The notes: generated by a model not told the origin, from the sequence alone. A DNA stretch of 64,000 bases from Sphingomonas sp. Root710 (GCF_001429065.1 NZ_LMIB01000001.1:1311933-1375932), one strand, 5' to 3'. Numbered from the stretch's first letter, positions 18,438 to 25,855 are shown. A program made the numbers and translations.

Positions 18438-19082
18438 TCACCACCGCATCAGCCGCGGACCGGCGAGCGCCCCCAGCGCGGCGGCCATGCCGATGCCGAG
18501 GGTATACCAGGTCAGCACGAACAGCGCCGAGACCTCAGGGCAATGCAGGCAATAAAGCATGGCCGCGCAGGCACCCGCCGCGAGACCGGCGACCGCGCCT
18601 GCGGCCCGCAGCCGCGTCGGCGCAAGCTGCCGGAACGACCAGAGCAGACCGATGAAGATCGGAACTGCCAGACGCAGCACGATGCCGGGACATTGTTTCC
18701 AGCTCGCCCCGAGCCACATCGCCAGCCAGCCGTCAGGAGCCGTCCGGGCCATTTCCGCGACGCCGACCGCGGCGAGCAGCAGCATGGGAACGGCGAGCAC
18801 CCACATCCATCCCAATCGCGCCGGTTCCGGCCGGGCAAGCTGGATCGTTGCGATGATCGCGACGGTGGCCAGCGACGCCGAATAGGTCCACTTCATCCAG
18901 AAGGAATAACCCTGCATGGCCACTCGGAAATCGGGCCGGAACCCCAGCCACATTCCGATGAGCAGAACGGTGGCGGCAGCCCCCAGACCGAGTCCGATGG
19001 CGATCCGCCGGCCTACCGCGTGGCGCGGCACCGGCTTCACATCCTCCGCCATGCTGCGGATCAGCAGATCGGTGTCCATCAC
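18438..19082 (-). CDS. nrsF: NrsF-type anti-sigma factor (DUF1109)
   Basis: A 214-residue membrane protein with about six helices and a short cytoplasmic N-terminus. The conserved cysteines of the family are present: Cys131 in WKQCPG, and Cys178 and Cys181 in YCLHCPE. NrsF proteins hold SigF inactive at the membrane and release it on metal or oxidative stress, with the cysteines as probable sensors. The start overlaps the sigF stop by 4 bases, as expected for a sigma/anti-sigma pair. Confidence 0.92.
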   Translation of the reverse strand: MMDTDLLIRSMAEDVKPVPRHAVGRRIAIGLGLGAAATVLLIGMWLGFRPDFRVAMQGYSFWMKWTYSASLATVAIIATIQLARPEPARLGWMWVLAVPMLLLAAVGVAEMARTAPDGWLAMWLGASWKQCPGIVLRLAVPIFIGLLWSFRQLAPTRLRAAGAVAGLAAGACAAMLYCLHCPEVSALFVLTWYTLGIGMAAALGALAGPRLMRW

Positions 19083-19615
19083 ATCTGCCCCCGCACACGC
19101 GCCGCCAGCGCCTTGAGCCCGCGATGGACCGATACCTTGACGTCGGACTCGCCGATGCCCGCGCTGCTGGCAGCCTCGGCTATGCTCAGCCCGGCGATCC
19201 GCGTATCGCGAATCGCATCGGCCTGTTTGGGCGGAAGCGTGTCGAGCAGCCGGGCGACATCCATTCGCGACAGGCTCGCATCCTCGAATCCTTCGGTGGC
19301 TAGCATTTCCTCGACATCCTCGATCGCGCAGCTTTGCCGCCGGCGCCGGAAGTGATCGATCATCTTGTAGCGCGCGATCGCGAACAGCCAGACGCCGAAG
19401 GAGCGATCCGCATCATAGGTCGAGCGGCGCGTATGTACCGCAATCAACGTCTCCTGCACGAGGTCCTCGATATCCTCGGCGGCATCTCGCACGCGCCGCC
19501 GATAAAAAGCCTGGAGGAGCGGCACCAGCGCCGTGAGGAGCGCGGCATGGTCCGCGGCGTCGCCTTCAAGGCCGCCGATCATCCATCGCCGCAGTTGATC
19601 CTCGCTCGCTCGCAT
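19079..19615 (-). CDS. sigF: ECF sigma factor, SigF type
   Basis: A 178-residue sigma factor. Region 2 is visible as AEDIEDLVQETLIAVH and FGVWLFAIARYKMIDHFRRRR, and region 4 as LLDTLPPKQADAIRDTRIAG with helix-turn-helix IAEAASSAGIGESDVKVSVHRGLKAL. There is no extra domain. Together with the adjacent NrsF gene and the bufferin genes this matches the Caulobacter SigF heavy-metal response. A site with the SigF geometry sits directly upstream, implying autoregulation. The ATG follows a GGGGAG ribosome site. Confidence 0.93.
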   Translation of the reverse strand: MRASEDQLRRWMIGGLEGDAADHAALLTALVPLLQAFYRRRVRDAAEDIEDLVQETLIAVHTRRSTYDADRSFGVWLFAIARYKMIDHFRRRRQSCAIEDVEEMLATEGFEDASLSRMDVARLLDTLPPKQADAIRDTRIAGLSIAEAASSAGIGESDVKVSVHRGLKALAARVRGQM

Positions 19616-19634
19616 ATGCGCTCCCCTGGACGCA

Positions 19635-19660
19635 TTCGTGGCAGCCGCGCGGAAGGTTAC
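19635..19660 (-). promoter_or_regulatory. SigF-type promoter of sigF-nrsF (autoregulation)
   Basis: On the minus strand GTAACC (19660-19655), 16 bases, CGAA (19638-19635): an exact match to the SigF consensus as known from Caulobacter. The sigF ATG lies only 19 bases further on, so the leader would be very short but still includes the GGGGAG ribosome site. Confidence 0.78.
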
Positions 19661-19704
19661 ACCGGCAAAACCATATCGGCGAAAATTTATTTGCTGCCGT
19701 CGCT

Positions 19705-19730
19705 GTAACGCCCGCCGACCGGGTCGCGAA
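19705..19730 (+). promoter_or_regulatory. SigF-type promoter of bufA1-doxX-ndh
   Basis: GTAACG (19705-19710), 16 bases, CGAA (19727-19730). One base off the consensus in the upstream box. It lies 77 bases before the DUF2282 precursor gene and 45 bases from the divergent sigF promoter, so one small region drives both directions. Confidence 0.75.
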
Positions 19731-19807
19731 CTGGCCTCCCGTGACCTGCGCTTCCGCCTTTCAGGTCACCGCGGCAACCGCTGCGAAGGCAAGACCAGGA
19801 GATTCTC

Positions 19808-20083
19808 ATGACTAGAACCAACGCAGCCATCGCCGCCACGCTCGCGCTGGCCTTCGCCTCCAATGCCGCGATCGCCGCCGATACCGCCGCCAAGAAGACC
19901 GAAAAGTGCTTCGGCGTCGCCCTAGCGGGAAAGAACGAATGTGCAGCAGGCGCGGGCACCAGCTGCGCCGGCACGTCCAAGGTCGACTATCAGGGCAATG
20001 CCTGGAAGCTCGTTCCCGCTGGCACCTGCACCACGATCAAGACGCCGAAGGGCCCCGGATCGCTCACCCCAAAGAAGGCGTGA
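19808..20083 (+). CDS. BufA1-like bufferin precursor (DUF2282)
   Basis: A 91-residue precursor with a signal peptide (residues 5-24, likely cut after AIAA). The mature peptide has four cysteines at 34, 45, 53 and 74 in the DUF2282 pattern [37 protein letters not shown]. Members of this family are copper-binding bufferins once oxidised by a BufB/BufC pair. AGGAG lies 6 bases before the ATG. No maturation genes follow it here; the nearest pair belongs to the other precursor operon on the opposite strand. Confidence 0.92.
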   Translation: MTRTNAAIAATLALAFASNAAIAADTAAKKTEKCFGVALAGKNECAAGAGTSCAGTSKVDYQGNAWKLVPAGTCTTIKTPKGPGSLTPKKA

Positions 20084-20093
20084 CCTCGCCCGG

Positions 20094-20129
20094 CCCCGCG
20101 CGCGACGGCTTACAAGCCCGCGCGCGGGG
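20094..20129 (+). terminator. GC hairpin between bufA1 and doxX
   Basis: An 11-base perfect stem (20094-20104, CCCCGCGCGCG, with 20119-20129), extended by an inner GGCTT/AAGCC pairing. No T run. Placed like the hairpin behind bufA2, it is probably a partial terminator or stabiliser that uncouples precursor from downstream genes. Confidence 0.6.
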
Positions 20130-20153
20130 ATCGGCGCTCATCGGAGAACTGCC

Positions 20154-20609
20154 ATGCTCAGCCTGTTGTCCCATTATCGCCGCGCCGCGGCGCTCGCCGG
20201 GAAACTGCTGCCGGAATCCCTGCTGCTGCTCGTCGCACGCTTCGGCATAGCCGCGATCTTCTTTCTCTCCGGTCGCACCAAGGTCGACGGACTGCTGACG
20301 ATCACCGACAGCACCTATGAGCTGTTTCGTACCGAATATGCCCTGCCCTTCGCTCCGCCGGAGATCGCGGCACACGCCGCCACCTATTCGGAACATCTCT
20401 TCCCCATCCTGCTGGTATTAGGCCTCGCAACACGTCCCGCCGCGCTCGCTCTGCTGGGTATGACCGCGACAATCCAGATCTTCGTCTATCCCGACGCATG
20501 GCCGACCCACCTGAGCTGGGCGGGATTGCTCCTCCCGCTGATCGCACGCGGTGGTGGCGCCTGGTCGCTCGACCGGCTGGCCGCGCGCGCGGTCGGCGGA
20601 AAGGACTGA
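20154..20609 (+). CDS. DoxX family membrane protein
   Basis: A 151-residue protein with four membrane helices. The DoxX pattern is clear: [23 protein letters not shown] in helix 1, then [21 protein letters not shown], and a C-terminal [20 protein letters not shown]. DoxX proteins are frequent companions of bufferin genes and have been linked to redox or quinone chemistry. ATG at 20154 has GGAGA 7 bases upstream. The NADH dehydrogenase gene follows 4 bases after the stop. Confidence 0.9.
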   Translation: MLSLLSHYRRAAALAGKLLPESLLLLVARFGIAAIFFLSGRTKVDGLLTITDSTYELFRTEYALPFAPPEIAAHAATYSEHLFPILLVLGLATRPAALALLGMTATIQIFVYPDAWPTHLSWAGLLLPLIARGGGAWSLDRLAARAVGGKD

Positions 20610-20613
20610 GCCG

Positions 20614-21894
20614 ATGGCCATCCCAGCCCCTGTTCGCGCGCGGCGTCGGGTCGTCATCGTCGGGGCCGGCTTCGGCGGCTTGTCGGCGGCAAAGGAGCTC
20701 GCCCGGCACGACGTCGACATCGTTCTGATCGACAAGCAAAACCACCACCTGTTCCAGCCGCTGCTCTATCAGGTCGCCACGGCGGGCCTCTCGCCTGCCG
20801 ACATCGCCCAGCCGATCCGCTCGATCGTCCGCAAGCAGGCGCGAACCCAGGTACTGCTCGACAGTGTCGATGCCGTCGATCGGGCGGCGCAGCGCGTGAG
20901 CCTGGCGAGTGGAGCGAGTATCGACTATGACGCGCTGATCATCGCCACCGGCGCGCGGCATAGCTATTTCGGCGCCAGCTGGGCAGATCGCGCGCCCGGC
21001 ATCAAGACGATCGACGACGCGGTCAGCGTGCGGCGCACGATCCTGCTGGCGCTCGAGCGTGCGGAAACGAACCGGCAGGAGCATCTCGCCGAACGGGCCG
21101 AATATCTGACCTTCGTCGTCGTCGGCGGCGGCCCGACGGGCGTGGAAATGGCGGGCGCGATCGCCGAACTCGCCCGCTCGGCAGCGGAAACCGAGTTCCC
21201 TCACATTACCCGCCATTGCGTACGCGTGATCCTCGTCCAGTCCGAACAGCGGCTCCTCCCCAGCTTCCCCGCATCGCTCTCGGAATCGGCGAAGAAGGCA
21301 CTCGAGGGCCTGGGGGTCCAAGTGCGCCTCGGGAGCCGCGTGACGGTGATCGACGACGAGGGCGTGATCATCGGCAACCAACGGATCGCGGCGAGCACGG
21401 TCATCTGGGCGGCGGGGGTTCGCGCCTCTCCGGCCGCCGAATGGCTGAATGCTGCTGCGGACAGGGCCGGACGGGTGATCGTGGGTTCCGATCTCGCTGT
21501 CCCGGGCACCGACAATATCTTCGTGATCGGCGATACGGCGGCGGTCATCGACGCTGGCGGCAACGCCGTTCCCGGCATTGCCCCCGCCGCCAAACAGCAA
21601 GGCCGTCATGCGGCCCGAACCATCGTTGCGCGGTTGCTGGCGCGGCGGGATCCTGGCCGGTTCCGGTATCAAAGCTTCGGGAATCTGGCGACGATCGGCC
21701 GAAAATGTGCGGTGGTCGATCTTGGCTGGCTGCGGCTTTCGGGAATGACGGCCTGGCTGCTATGGTCCGCGGCACACATCTATTTCCTGATCGGGTTCCG
21801 CAATCGGCTGATCGTCTGCGCCAATTGGCTGTGGAATTATCTGACCTTCGATCGCGGCGCACGGCTGATCACCGGCATCGACCGGACAATGTGA
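20614..21894 (+). CDS. type II NADH:quinone dehydrogenase-like flavoprotein
   Basis: A 426-residue NAD(P)/FAD oxidoreductase of the NDH-2 group. The FAD fold is at residues 13-22 (VVIVGAGFGG), the quinone-binding-type HHLFQPLLYQVATAGLSPADIA follows, the NADH fold is VVVGGGPTGVEMAGAIAELA, and FVIGDTAAV plus GIAPAAKQQGRHAA contact FAD. The C-terminus carries an amphipathic, hydrophobic stretch (WLLWSAAHIYFLIGF) for membrane docking. It passes electrons from NADH to quinone without pumping. It is the third gene of the bufA1 operon, 4 bases after doxX. Confidence 0.9.
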   Translation: MAIPAPVRARRRVVIVGAGFGGLSAAKELARHDVDIVLIDKQNHHLFQPLLYQVATAGLSPADIAQPIRSIVRKQARTQVLLDSVDAVDRAAQRVSLASGASIDYDALIIATGARHSYFGASWADRAPGIKTIDDAVSVRRTILLALERAETNRQEHLAERAEYLTFVVVGGGPTGVEMAGAIAELARSAAETEFPHITRHCVRVILVQSEQRLLPSFPASLSESAKKALEGLGVQVRLGSRVTVIDDEGVIIGNQRIAASTVIWAAGVRASPAAEWLNAAADRAGRVIVGSDLAVPGTDNIFVIGDTAAVIDAGGNAVPGIAPAAKQQGRHAARTIVARLLARRDPGRFRYQSFGNLATIGRKCAVVDLGWLRLSGMTAWLLWSAAHIYFLIGFRNRLIVCANWLWNYLTFDRGARLITGIDRTM

Positions 21895-21917
21895 CGGCGG
21901 CGGGTTGTCCGCCGCCG
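21895..21917. terminator. hairpin between convergent genes
   Basis: A 9-base perfect inverted repeat (21895-21903, CGGCGGCGG, with 21909-21917) around GTTGT, immediately after the NDH-2 stop and before the end of the DUF3309 gene on the other strand. No T run on either side, so it is a weak terminator call. Confidence 0.4.
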
Positions 21918-21924
21918 CCGCGGA

Positions 21925-22080
21925 TCAGAGTCGACCGGTAAGGACCAGAATTAGCAGGATGACGACGACGACGCCCAGCAGCCCCGACGGTCCATAGCCC
22001 CAGCTGCGGCTGTGTCCCCAGGTCGGCAGCGCGCCGACCAGCAGCAGGATCAGCACGATAAGAAGAATAGTCCCAAGCAT
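21925..22080 (-). CDS. DUF3309 small membrane protein
   Basis: A 51-residue protein starting MLGTILLIVLILLLVGALPT, then WGHSRSWGYGPSG and a second hydrophobic helix GVVVVILLILVLTGRL. This is the full DUF3309 family: two helices joined by a Trp/Gly/Tyr turn. Such proteins are typical of the alphaproteobacterial general stress response, and an EcfG-type promoter lies just upstream. AGGAGG sits 4 bases before the ATG. Biochemical function unknown. Confidence 0.87.
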   Translation of the reverse strand: MLGTILLIVLILLLVGALPTWGHSRSWGYGPSGLLGVVVVILLILVLTGRL

Positions 22081-22108
22081 CCTCGCCTCCTTGTTGTAAT
22101 GATTGCGT

Positions 22109-22133
22109 AACGGCTGGGATGCGAGGCTGTTCC
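22109..22133 (-). promoter_or_regulatory. EcfG-type general stress promoter of the DUF3309 gene
   Basis: On the minus strand GGAAC (22133-22129), 16 bases, CGTT (22112-22109), matching the EcfG consensus GGAAC-N16/17-CGTT. The DUF3309 start codon is 28 bases further on, a natural leader length. Confidence 0.75.
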
Positions 22134-22197
22134 GCTGGATTCCGCTGCGCAAATCAGGCAATTTCCGCCTTGCCTCGCTCGCCGAAGGGGGAAATGC

Positions 22198-22590
22198 TTG
22201 TCCGAGTTCGCCCTTGAATTCGAGGGTCGCGATCCGAAAGCCGTGATCCTCGTGGTAGAGGACGAACTTTTCGTGCGGCTGATGGCGATCGATGCGATCG
22301 AGGATGCAGGATATAAGGCCGTCGGCGTCGAGACCGGCGACGAAGCACTGACACTTCTCGACAGCCGCGACGACATCGGCCTGTTGTTCACCGACATCAA
22401 GATGCCCGGCGAGATCGACGGGCTGGAACTTGCCGCGCGTGTCCGGCTGCGCTGGCCCGCCTTGCCCATCCTCCTCACCTCGGGGCATCTGTTTCATGGC
22501 GATTCCAGCGTGCCAGCAGCGATCCCCTTCCTACAGAAACCTTATCGGGCCGGCACGCTGATCGCCGAGATCAGCCGGCTGAGCAGCTAG
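22198..22590 (+). CDS. single-domain response regulator
   Basis: A 130-residue CheY-like receiver. Acidic pair in VVEDELF, phosphoacceptor Asp in LLFTDIKMPG, Thr/Ser in ILLTSGH and Lys in PFLQKPY are all in place. There is no output domain. The start is TTG at 22198 preceded by AGGGGGAA; the nearby ATG at 22193 is in another frame that stops after seven codons. The kinase is not in the window. A second receiver gene follows 79 bases later. Confidence 0.87.
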   Translation: MSEFALEFEGRDPKAVILVVEDELFVRLMAIDAIEDAGYKAVGVETGDEALTLLDSRDDIGLLFTDIKMPGEIDGLELAARVRLRWPALPILLTSGHLFHGDSSVPAAIPFLQKPYRAGTLIAEISRLSS

Positions 22591-22669
22591 CGCCGCGCGG
22601 CGAAACGCCCGCCGGACCCAGATAGCGGTCCTGCGCGTTAGGCAGCATCATTTGTTAAAGTGGTGTAGC

Positions 22670-23029
22670 GTGTCGCATATATTGATCATCGAGGACGATC
22701 CGTTCGTCGCGATCACGATCGAGGACATTCTGCGGGAGCAGGGCGCATCCTCGGTCTCGATCGCCGCATCCCAGACAGAAGCCGTCGACGCCGCCCTCGT
22801 CCAGCGGCCGGATCTGATCACCTCGGACGTGCGCCTTGCCGACGGTAGCGGCCCGCTGGCGGTCCGTGCCATCCATGAAAAGCTGGGGCCGATTCCCGTG
22901 ATTTTCATCACCGGGACTCCTGCTGAATGCTCCCCTCGGGCACCCGAAGACATCATACTTGCCAAGCCGCTGGATCACAAAGCGATGGCGATCGCCTTCC
23001 GTCAAGCCACCGGGCAGGGCTGTGAGTGA
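22670..23029 (+). CDS. single-domain response regulator
   Basis: A 119-residue receiver domain starting at GTG (MSHILIIEDDPFVAI). Phosphoacceptor Asp lies in LITSDVRLADG, the switch Thr in VIFITGTP, and the Lys in IILAKPLD. An upstream in-frame TTG at 22652 is less likely. It overlaps the following small gene by 8 bases. It resembles receiver-only regulators found near sensor histidine kinases of the HWE type in alphaproteobacteria, but no kinase is adjacent. Confidence 0.85.
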   Translation: MSHILIIEDDPFVAITIEDILREQGASSVSIAASQTEAVDAALVQRPDLITSDVRLADGSGPLAVRAIHEKLGPIPVIFITGTPAECSPRAPEDIILAKPLDHKAMAIAFRQATGQGCE

Positions 23030-23249
23030 AGGACGGCAGCTGGTCGCGCAGGTGCGGGAGGCCGCCCGCCGGCATAGTGCCAGCTGGGAAGCTCTCGTCC
23101 CATCCTCATTTCGCGTCAATCTCGACGCCGAGGCCGCGGAGGAGGAGGCCTATGCCGAAATGGCGCTGGCCAAGCGTGCACTCCGCGACCATATCTGCGA
23201 GGTCTATGGCATCAGCATCCGGGAATTGAGCAGCCTGGCGATGCCCTAA
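23022..23249 (+). CDS. small protein of unknown function
   Basis: A 75-residue frame from GTG at 23022, overlapping the end of the response regulator by 8 bases. It is rich in Ala, Glu and Arg and predicted to be helical (QVREAARRHSASWEALV, then AAEEEAYAEMALAKRALRDHI), ending CEVYGISIRELSSLAMP. I do not recognise the family. Codon third positions look coding. The spacing suggests it is co-translated with the regulator and may be a partner of it. Confidence 0.55.
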   Translation: MSEGRQLVAQVREAARRHSASWEALVPSSFRVNLDAEAAEEEAYAEMALAKRALRDHICEVYGISIRELSSLAMP

Positions 23250-23261
23250 CCGGGGCGTTCG

Positions 23262-23660
23262 ATGGATCTCTTTTGCTGGCTATGCGAACGGCCGCTGGGC
23301 CGGCGGGTCGAGTGGCACCATTCCCTGCCGAAAAGCCGTGGAGGGCGCGAGACGGTCGCACTTCATCCGATCTGCCACCGAACGATCCACGCCCATTTCA
23401 CCAACGGCGAGTTGGCGCGCATGTCTTCGGACCCTGCCTCGCTGGTCGCCCATCCGGCGATTGCTCGTTTCTGGCTTGGATCGCCGACAAGCCACCCGAC
23501 TTCCATGCGCCGACGCATAATGCGCGGTCATGAGCGCCAGATCAGGAACCAGCCGCCGCCCGAGGGGTTTTGTGCCCTGAGCCGACGAGCCCCTTCGACC
23601 CTCGGCTCTTTAGGAGAGAATGCGGACCCGCCGGACCGTGGCCGGCGGGTCTTCGCCTGA
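23262..23660 (+). CDS. HNH endonuclease-like protein, probably frameshifted
   Basis: The first 69 residues are a compact HNH nuclease: FCWLCERPLGRRVEWHHSLP with a CxxC zinc pair, and LHPICHRTIHAHF completing the site. After HPAIARF near base 23470 the frame becomes Arg/Pro-rich nonsense and runs through a hairpin to 23660. In the neighbouring frame the bases read LAWIADKPPDFHAPTHNARS then stop at 23533, which is how this family normally ends. One missing base near 23471 explains this. The intact product would be about 90 residues (23262-23533). Confidence 0.72.
   Translation: MDLFCWLCERPLGRRVEWHHSLPKSRGGRETVALHPICHRTIHAHFTNGELARMSSDPASLVAHPAIARFWLGSPTSHPTSMRRRIMRGHERQIRNQPPPEGFCALSRRAPSTLGSLGENADPPDRGRRVFA
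23625..23651 (+). terminator. hairpin downstream of the HNH gene
   Basis: A 10-base perfect stem (23625-23634, GACCCGCCGG, with 23642-23651) and 7-base loop. It lies inside the extended reading frame of the HNH gene but 92 bases after the stop of the restored frame, consistent with the shorter gene being the real one. No T run. Confidence 0.45.
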
Positions 23661-23813
23661 ACTGGCAATTCTGCTCCAGATCAGCTAAATAACTCGGTTA
23701 GGGCACACCGCCGCGCACATCGGGGGCGGTTTGTGCTTGAGCGTGCCCCGCCCCGCCGTCCTCCAGGGCGGGGCGTCACGCTCCTTCCAGAACAGAATAT
23801 CCAGGGGGCCATC

Positions 23814-24467
23814 GTGACATCTTCGCCGCCCAGCGAGCGGACACGGGTCAAGCGCGCCCATGAGCGCGCCGCCTACGATCGCGCGGCGCTCGACGCCGTG
23901 CTCGACGCAGGCATGCTTTGCCACGTCGGCTACATGTTCGATGGCTATCCGGTGGTCACGCCCACACTTTACTGGCGCGAGGGCGACGCGATCTATTGGC
24001 ACGGATCGAGCGCCAGCCGCGCGCTCCGTGCCAGCGAGGACCTCGACGTCTGCCTGACGGTCACCCATCTCGACGGGCTCGTGCTGGCGCGATCCGCTTT
24101 CCACCACTCCGCGAACTACCGATCCGCCATGCTGTTCGGCACCGCGCGACTGGTGAACGGTGACGAGGACAAACTCGCCCGGCTCGAGGCGATGATGGAG
24201 GGCCTTTATCCCGGCCGCTGGAGCAGCCTGCGCCCCGTGTCCGCACAGGAGCTCAAGGCGACGAAGATCCTGTGGATGCCGATCGACGAAGCATCGGTAA
24301 AAATCCGCACCGGCGAGCCAGTCGACGACACGGAAGACATGGCCGCCCCGGTCTGGGCGGGTGCGATGCCCTTCCGGCTCGCTTTCGATCCGCCTGTGCC
24401 GGACGCGGTCACGCAAGAGGCGGCGCGCGCCACTCCACCGGTCACCGGACGGTTGACGCGCTCGTAG
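23814..24467 (+). CDS. pyridoxamine 5'-phosphate oxidase-family flavin-binding protein
   Basis: A 217-residue protein of the split-barrel flavin-binding family (PNPOx-like). The start of the fold reads HVGYMFDGYPVVTPTLYWREGDAIYWHGSS, followed by VCLTVTHLDGLVLARSAFHHSANYRSAMLFG, which carries FMN-binding residues of this branch. The start is GTG at 23814 with AGGGGG upstream. Relatives are annotated only as nucleotide- or flavin-binding, and the substrate is unknown. It stands alone, followed by a decayed GNAT gene. Confidence 0.82.
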   Translation: MTSSPPSERTRVKRAHERAAYDRAALDAVLDAGMLCHVGYMFDGYPVVTPTLYWREGDAIYWHGSSASRALRASEDLDVCLTVTHLDGLVLARSAFHHSANYRSAMLFGTARLVNGDEDKLARLEAMMEGLYPGRWSSLRPVSAQELKATKILWMPIDEASVKIRTGEPVDDTEDMAAPVWAGAMPFRLAFDPPVPDAVTQEAARATPPVTGRLTRS

Positions 24468-24472
24468 TTCGT

Positions 24473-24737
24473 CTGCCGATCTGGAGCGCGCTCAACAAGC
24501 GTGATGGCGAGCGGACGGCTGAAACCCGATAGTTTCACTGAGGAGAGCGGCTTTCGCGCCCAGCCAGATTTCCAGGGAACTTAGCTATGCGCGGCTGCTC
24601 GCGCATCATCGCCCACCGGATCTCGGCGCGCGGCGAGGTGCCCTTCCTACGCGTCTATACCGATAATCCAGCTCTATGAAACGCTCGGCTTCGCCATTCG
24701 CGCGACGATGAGCGTAACCGTGTTGCACCTTCCCTAG
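24473..24737 (+). pseudogene. decayed GNAT acetyltransferase remnant
   Basis: Pieces of a GNAT family N-acetyltransferase without an intact frame. LPIWSALNKRDGE (24473-24511) looks like an N-terminus. From 24587 the frame RIIAHRISARGEVPFLRVYTDNPA matches the GNAT C-terminal half, and a shift near 24672 is needed to continue into LYETLGFAIRATMSVTVL, the typical end, before TAG at 24735-24737. The central acetyl-CoA-binding part is missing. The end overlaps the stop of the sugar dehydrogenase gene on the other strand. Confidence 0.6.
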
Positions 24738-25855
24738 CCCTTCGGCGTGAGCCGGAGCAGCCGTCCGCCTTCCTTGTCTTCCAGCAGATAGACCGCGCCG
24801 TCCGGGCCTTGGTTCACCGCCCGGATTCGCTTGCCCATAGCATAGCGCGCCTCTTCCCGCGCGCCGTCCTTGCCCAGATCGACCAGGATCAGCGCTTCAC
24901 CCGACAATGCGCTGATCAGCGCCTTGCCGTGCCATCGGGGAAACATTCCGCCCGAATAGACCAGCAGGCTCGACGGAGAGATTGACGGGTTCCAGCTGAC
25001 CTTCGGCGCTTCGAACTCGGGCCTGGCCGGGTGGTCGGGGATATTCCGCCCGTCATAATGGTCGCCGTTCGACACGATCGGCCAACCATAGTTTCGGCCG
25101 GGCAGGATCAGGTTGACCTCGTCCCCGCCTTTCGGGCCCATCTCGGCATTCCACAATCGCCCGTTCAGATCGAAGGCGAGGCCGAGCGGGTTGCGATGAC
25201 CATAGCTCCAGACCGCCGGATCGCCTTTACCGACGAGGGGATTGCCGGGCGCCGGCTTGCCCTCGGCGGTCAGTCGCACAATCTTGCCCAACACACCATT
25301 AAGGTCCTGGGCGGGCGTGAACTTCTGTCGCTCGCCCATCGCGAAGAACAGATGGCCATCGGGCGCGAAGGCGATCCGTCCGGCATAATGTCCGCCGCTG
25401 ATCAGGGGATGCGCCTCGTAGAGGCTAGTCACCCCTTCCAGCCGGGCTCCGTCGAGCCCGCCAGTCAGCTTGCCGCGCGCCAGCACGATTCCATTACGCG
25501 AACCGGGTGCTGAATAGCTGAAGTAAACCAGCCGGTTTGACGCGAAGCCAGGGTGGACGACAACTTCGCCCAGCCCGCCCTGTCCGCTTGAATCGACCCG
25601 GGGTATGCCAGCCACGATGACCCGCCGCTTCCCGTCAGCAGACAGGAGCAGCATCCTTCCGGCCTTCTCTGTCACGAGAATCTGGCCATCGGGCAGGAAA
25701 GTTAGCGCCCAGGGATTATCGAACGTCGCGACCGCCCGAACGTCGAATGGTGGCGCAGTAGCGGCGCGCGCGCCCGTTATCGGCGCCTGTGCCGCCGGTG
25801 CCGCGACCGCCGCGGACATGAGCAGCAATCCGCAAAAAGCGCTGAAACGCGGCAT
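24734..25855 (-). CDS. PQQ-dependent aldose sugar dehydrogenase-like protein
   Basis: A 373-residue secreted beta-propeller (signal peptide residues 1-24). Family blocks: FDNPWALTFLPDGQILVTEKAGRM, GLGEVVVHPGF, the catalytic-base region SGGHYAGRIAFAPDGHLFF, WSYGHRNPLGLAFD and NYGWPIVSNGDHYDG. This is the YliI/Asd soluble sugar dehydrogenase type, which oxidises aldoses with PQQ and calcium in the periplasm. No pqq genes are in the window. It has its own promoter in the divergent gap toward the HAD gene. Confidence 0.9.
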   Translation of the reverse strand: MPRFSAFCGLLLMSAAVAAPAAQAPITGARAATAPPFDVRAVATFDNPWALTFLPDGQILVTEKAGRMLLLSADGKRRVIVAGIPRVDSSGQGGLGEVVVHPGFASNRLVYFSYSAPGSRNGIVLARGKLTGGLDGARLEGVTSLYEAHPLISGGHYAGRIAFAPDGHLFFAMGERQKFTPAQDLNGVLGKIVRLTAEGKPAPGNPLVGKGDPAVWSYGHRNPLGLAFDLNGRLWNAEMGPKGGDEVNLILPGRNYGWPIVSNGDHYDGRNIPDHPARPEFEAPKVSWNPSISPSSLLVYSGGMFPRWHGKALISALSGEALILVDLGKDGAREEARYAMGKRIRAVNQGPDGAVYLLEDKEGGRLLRLTPKG

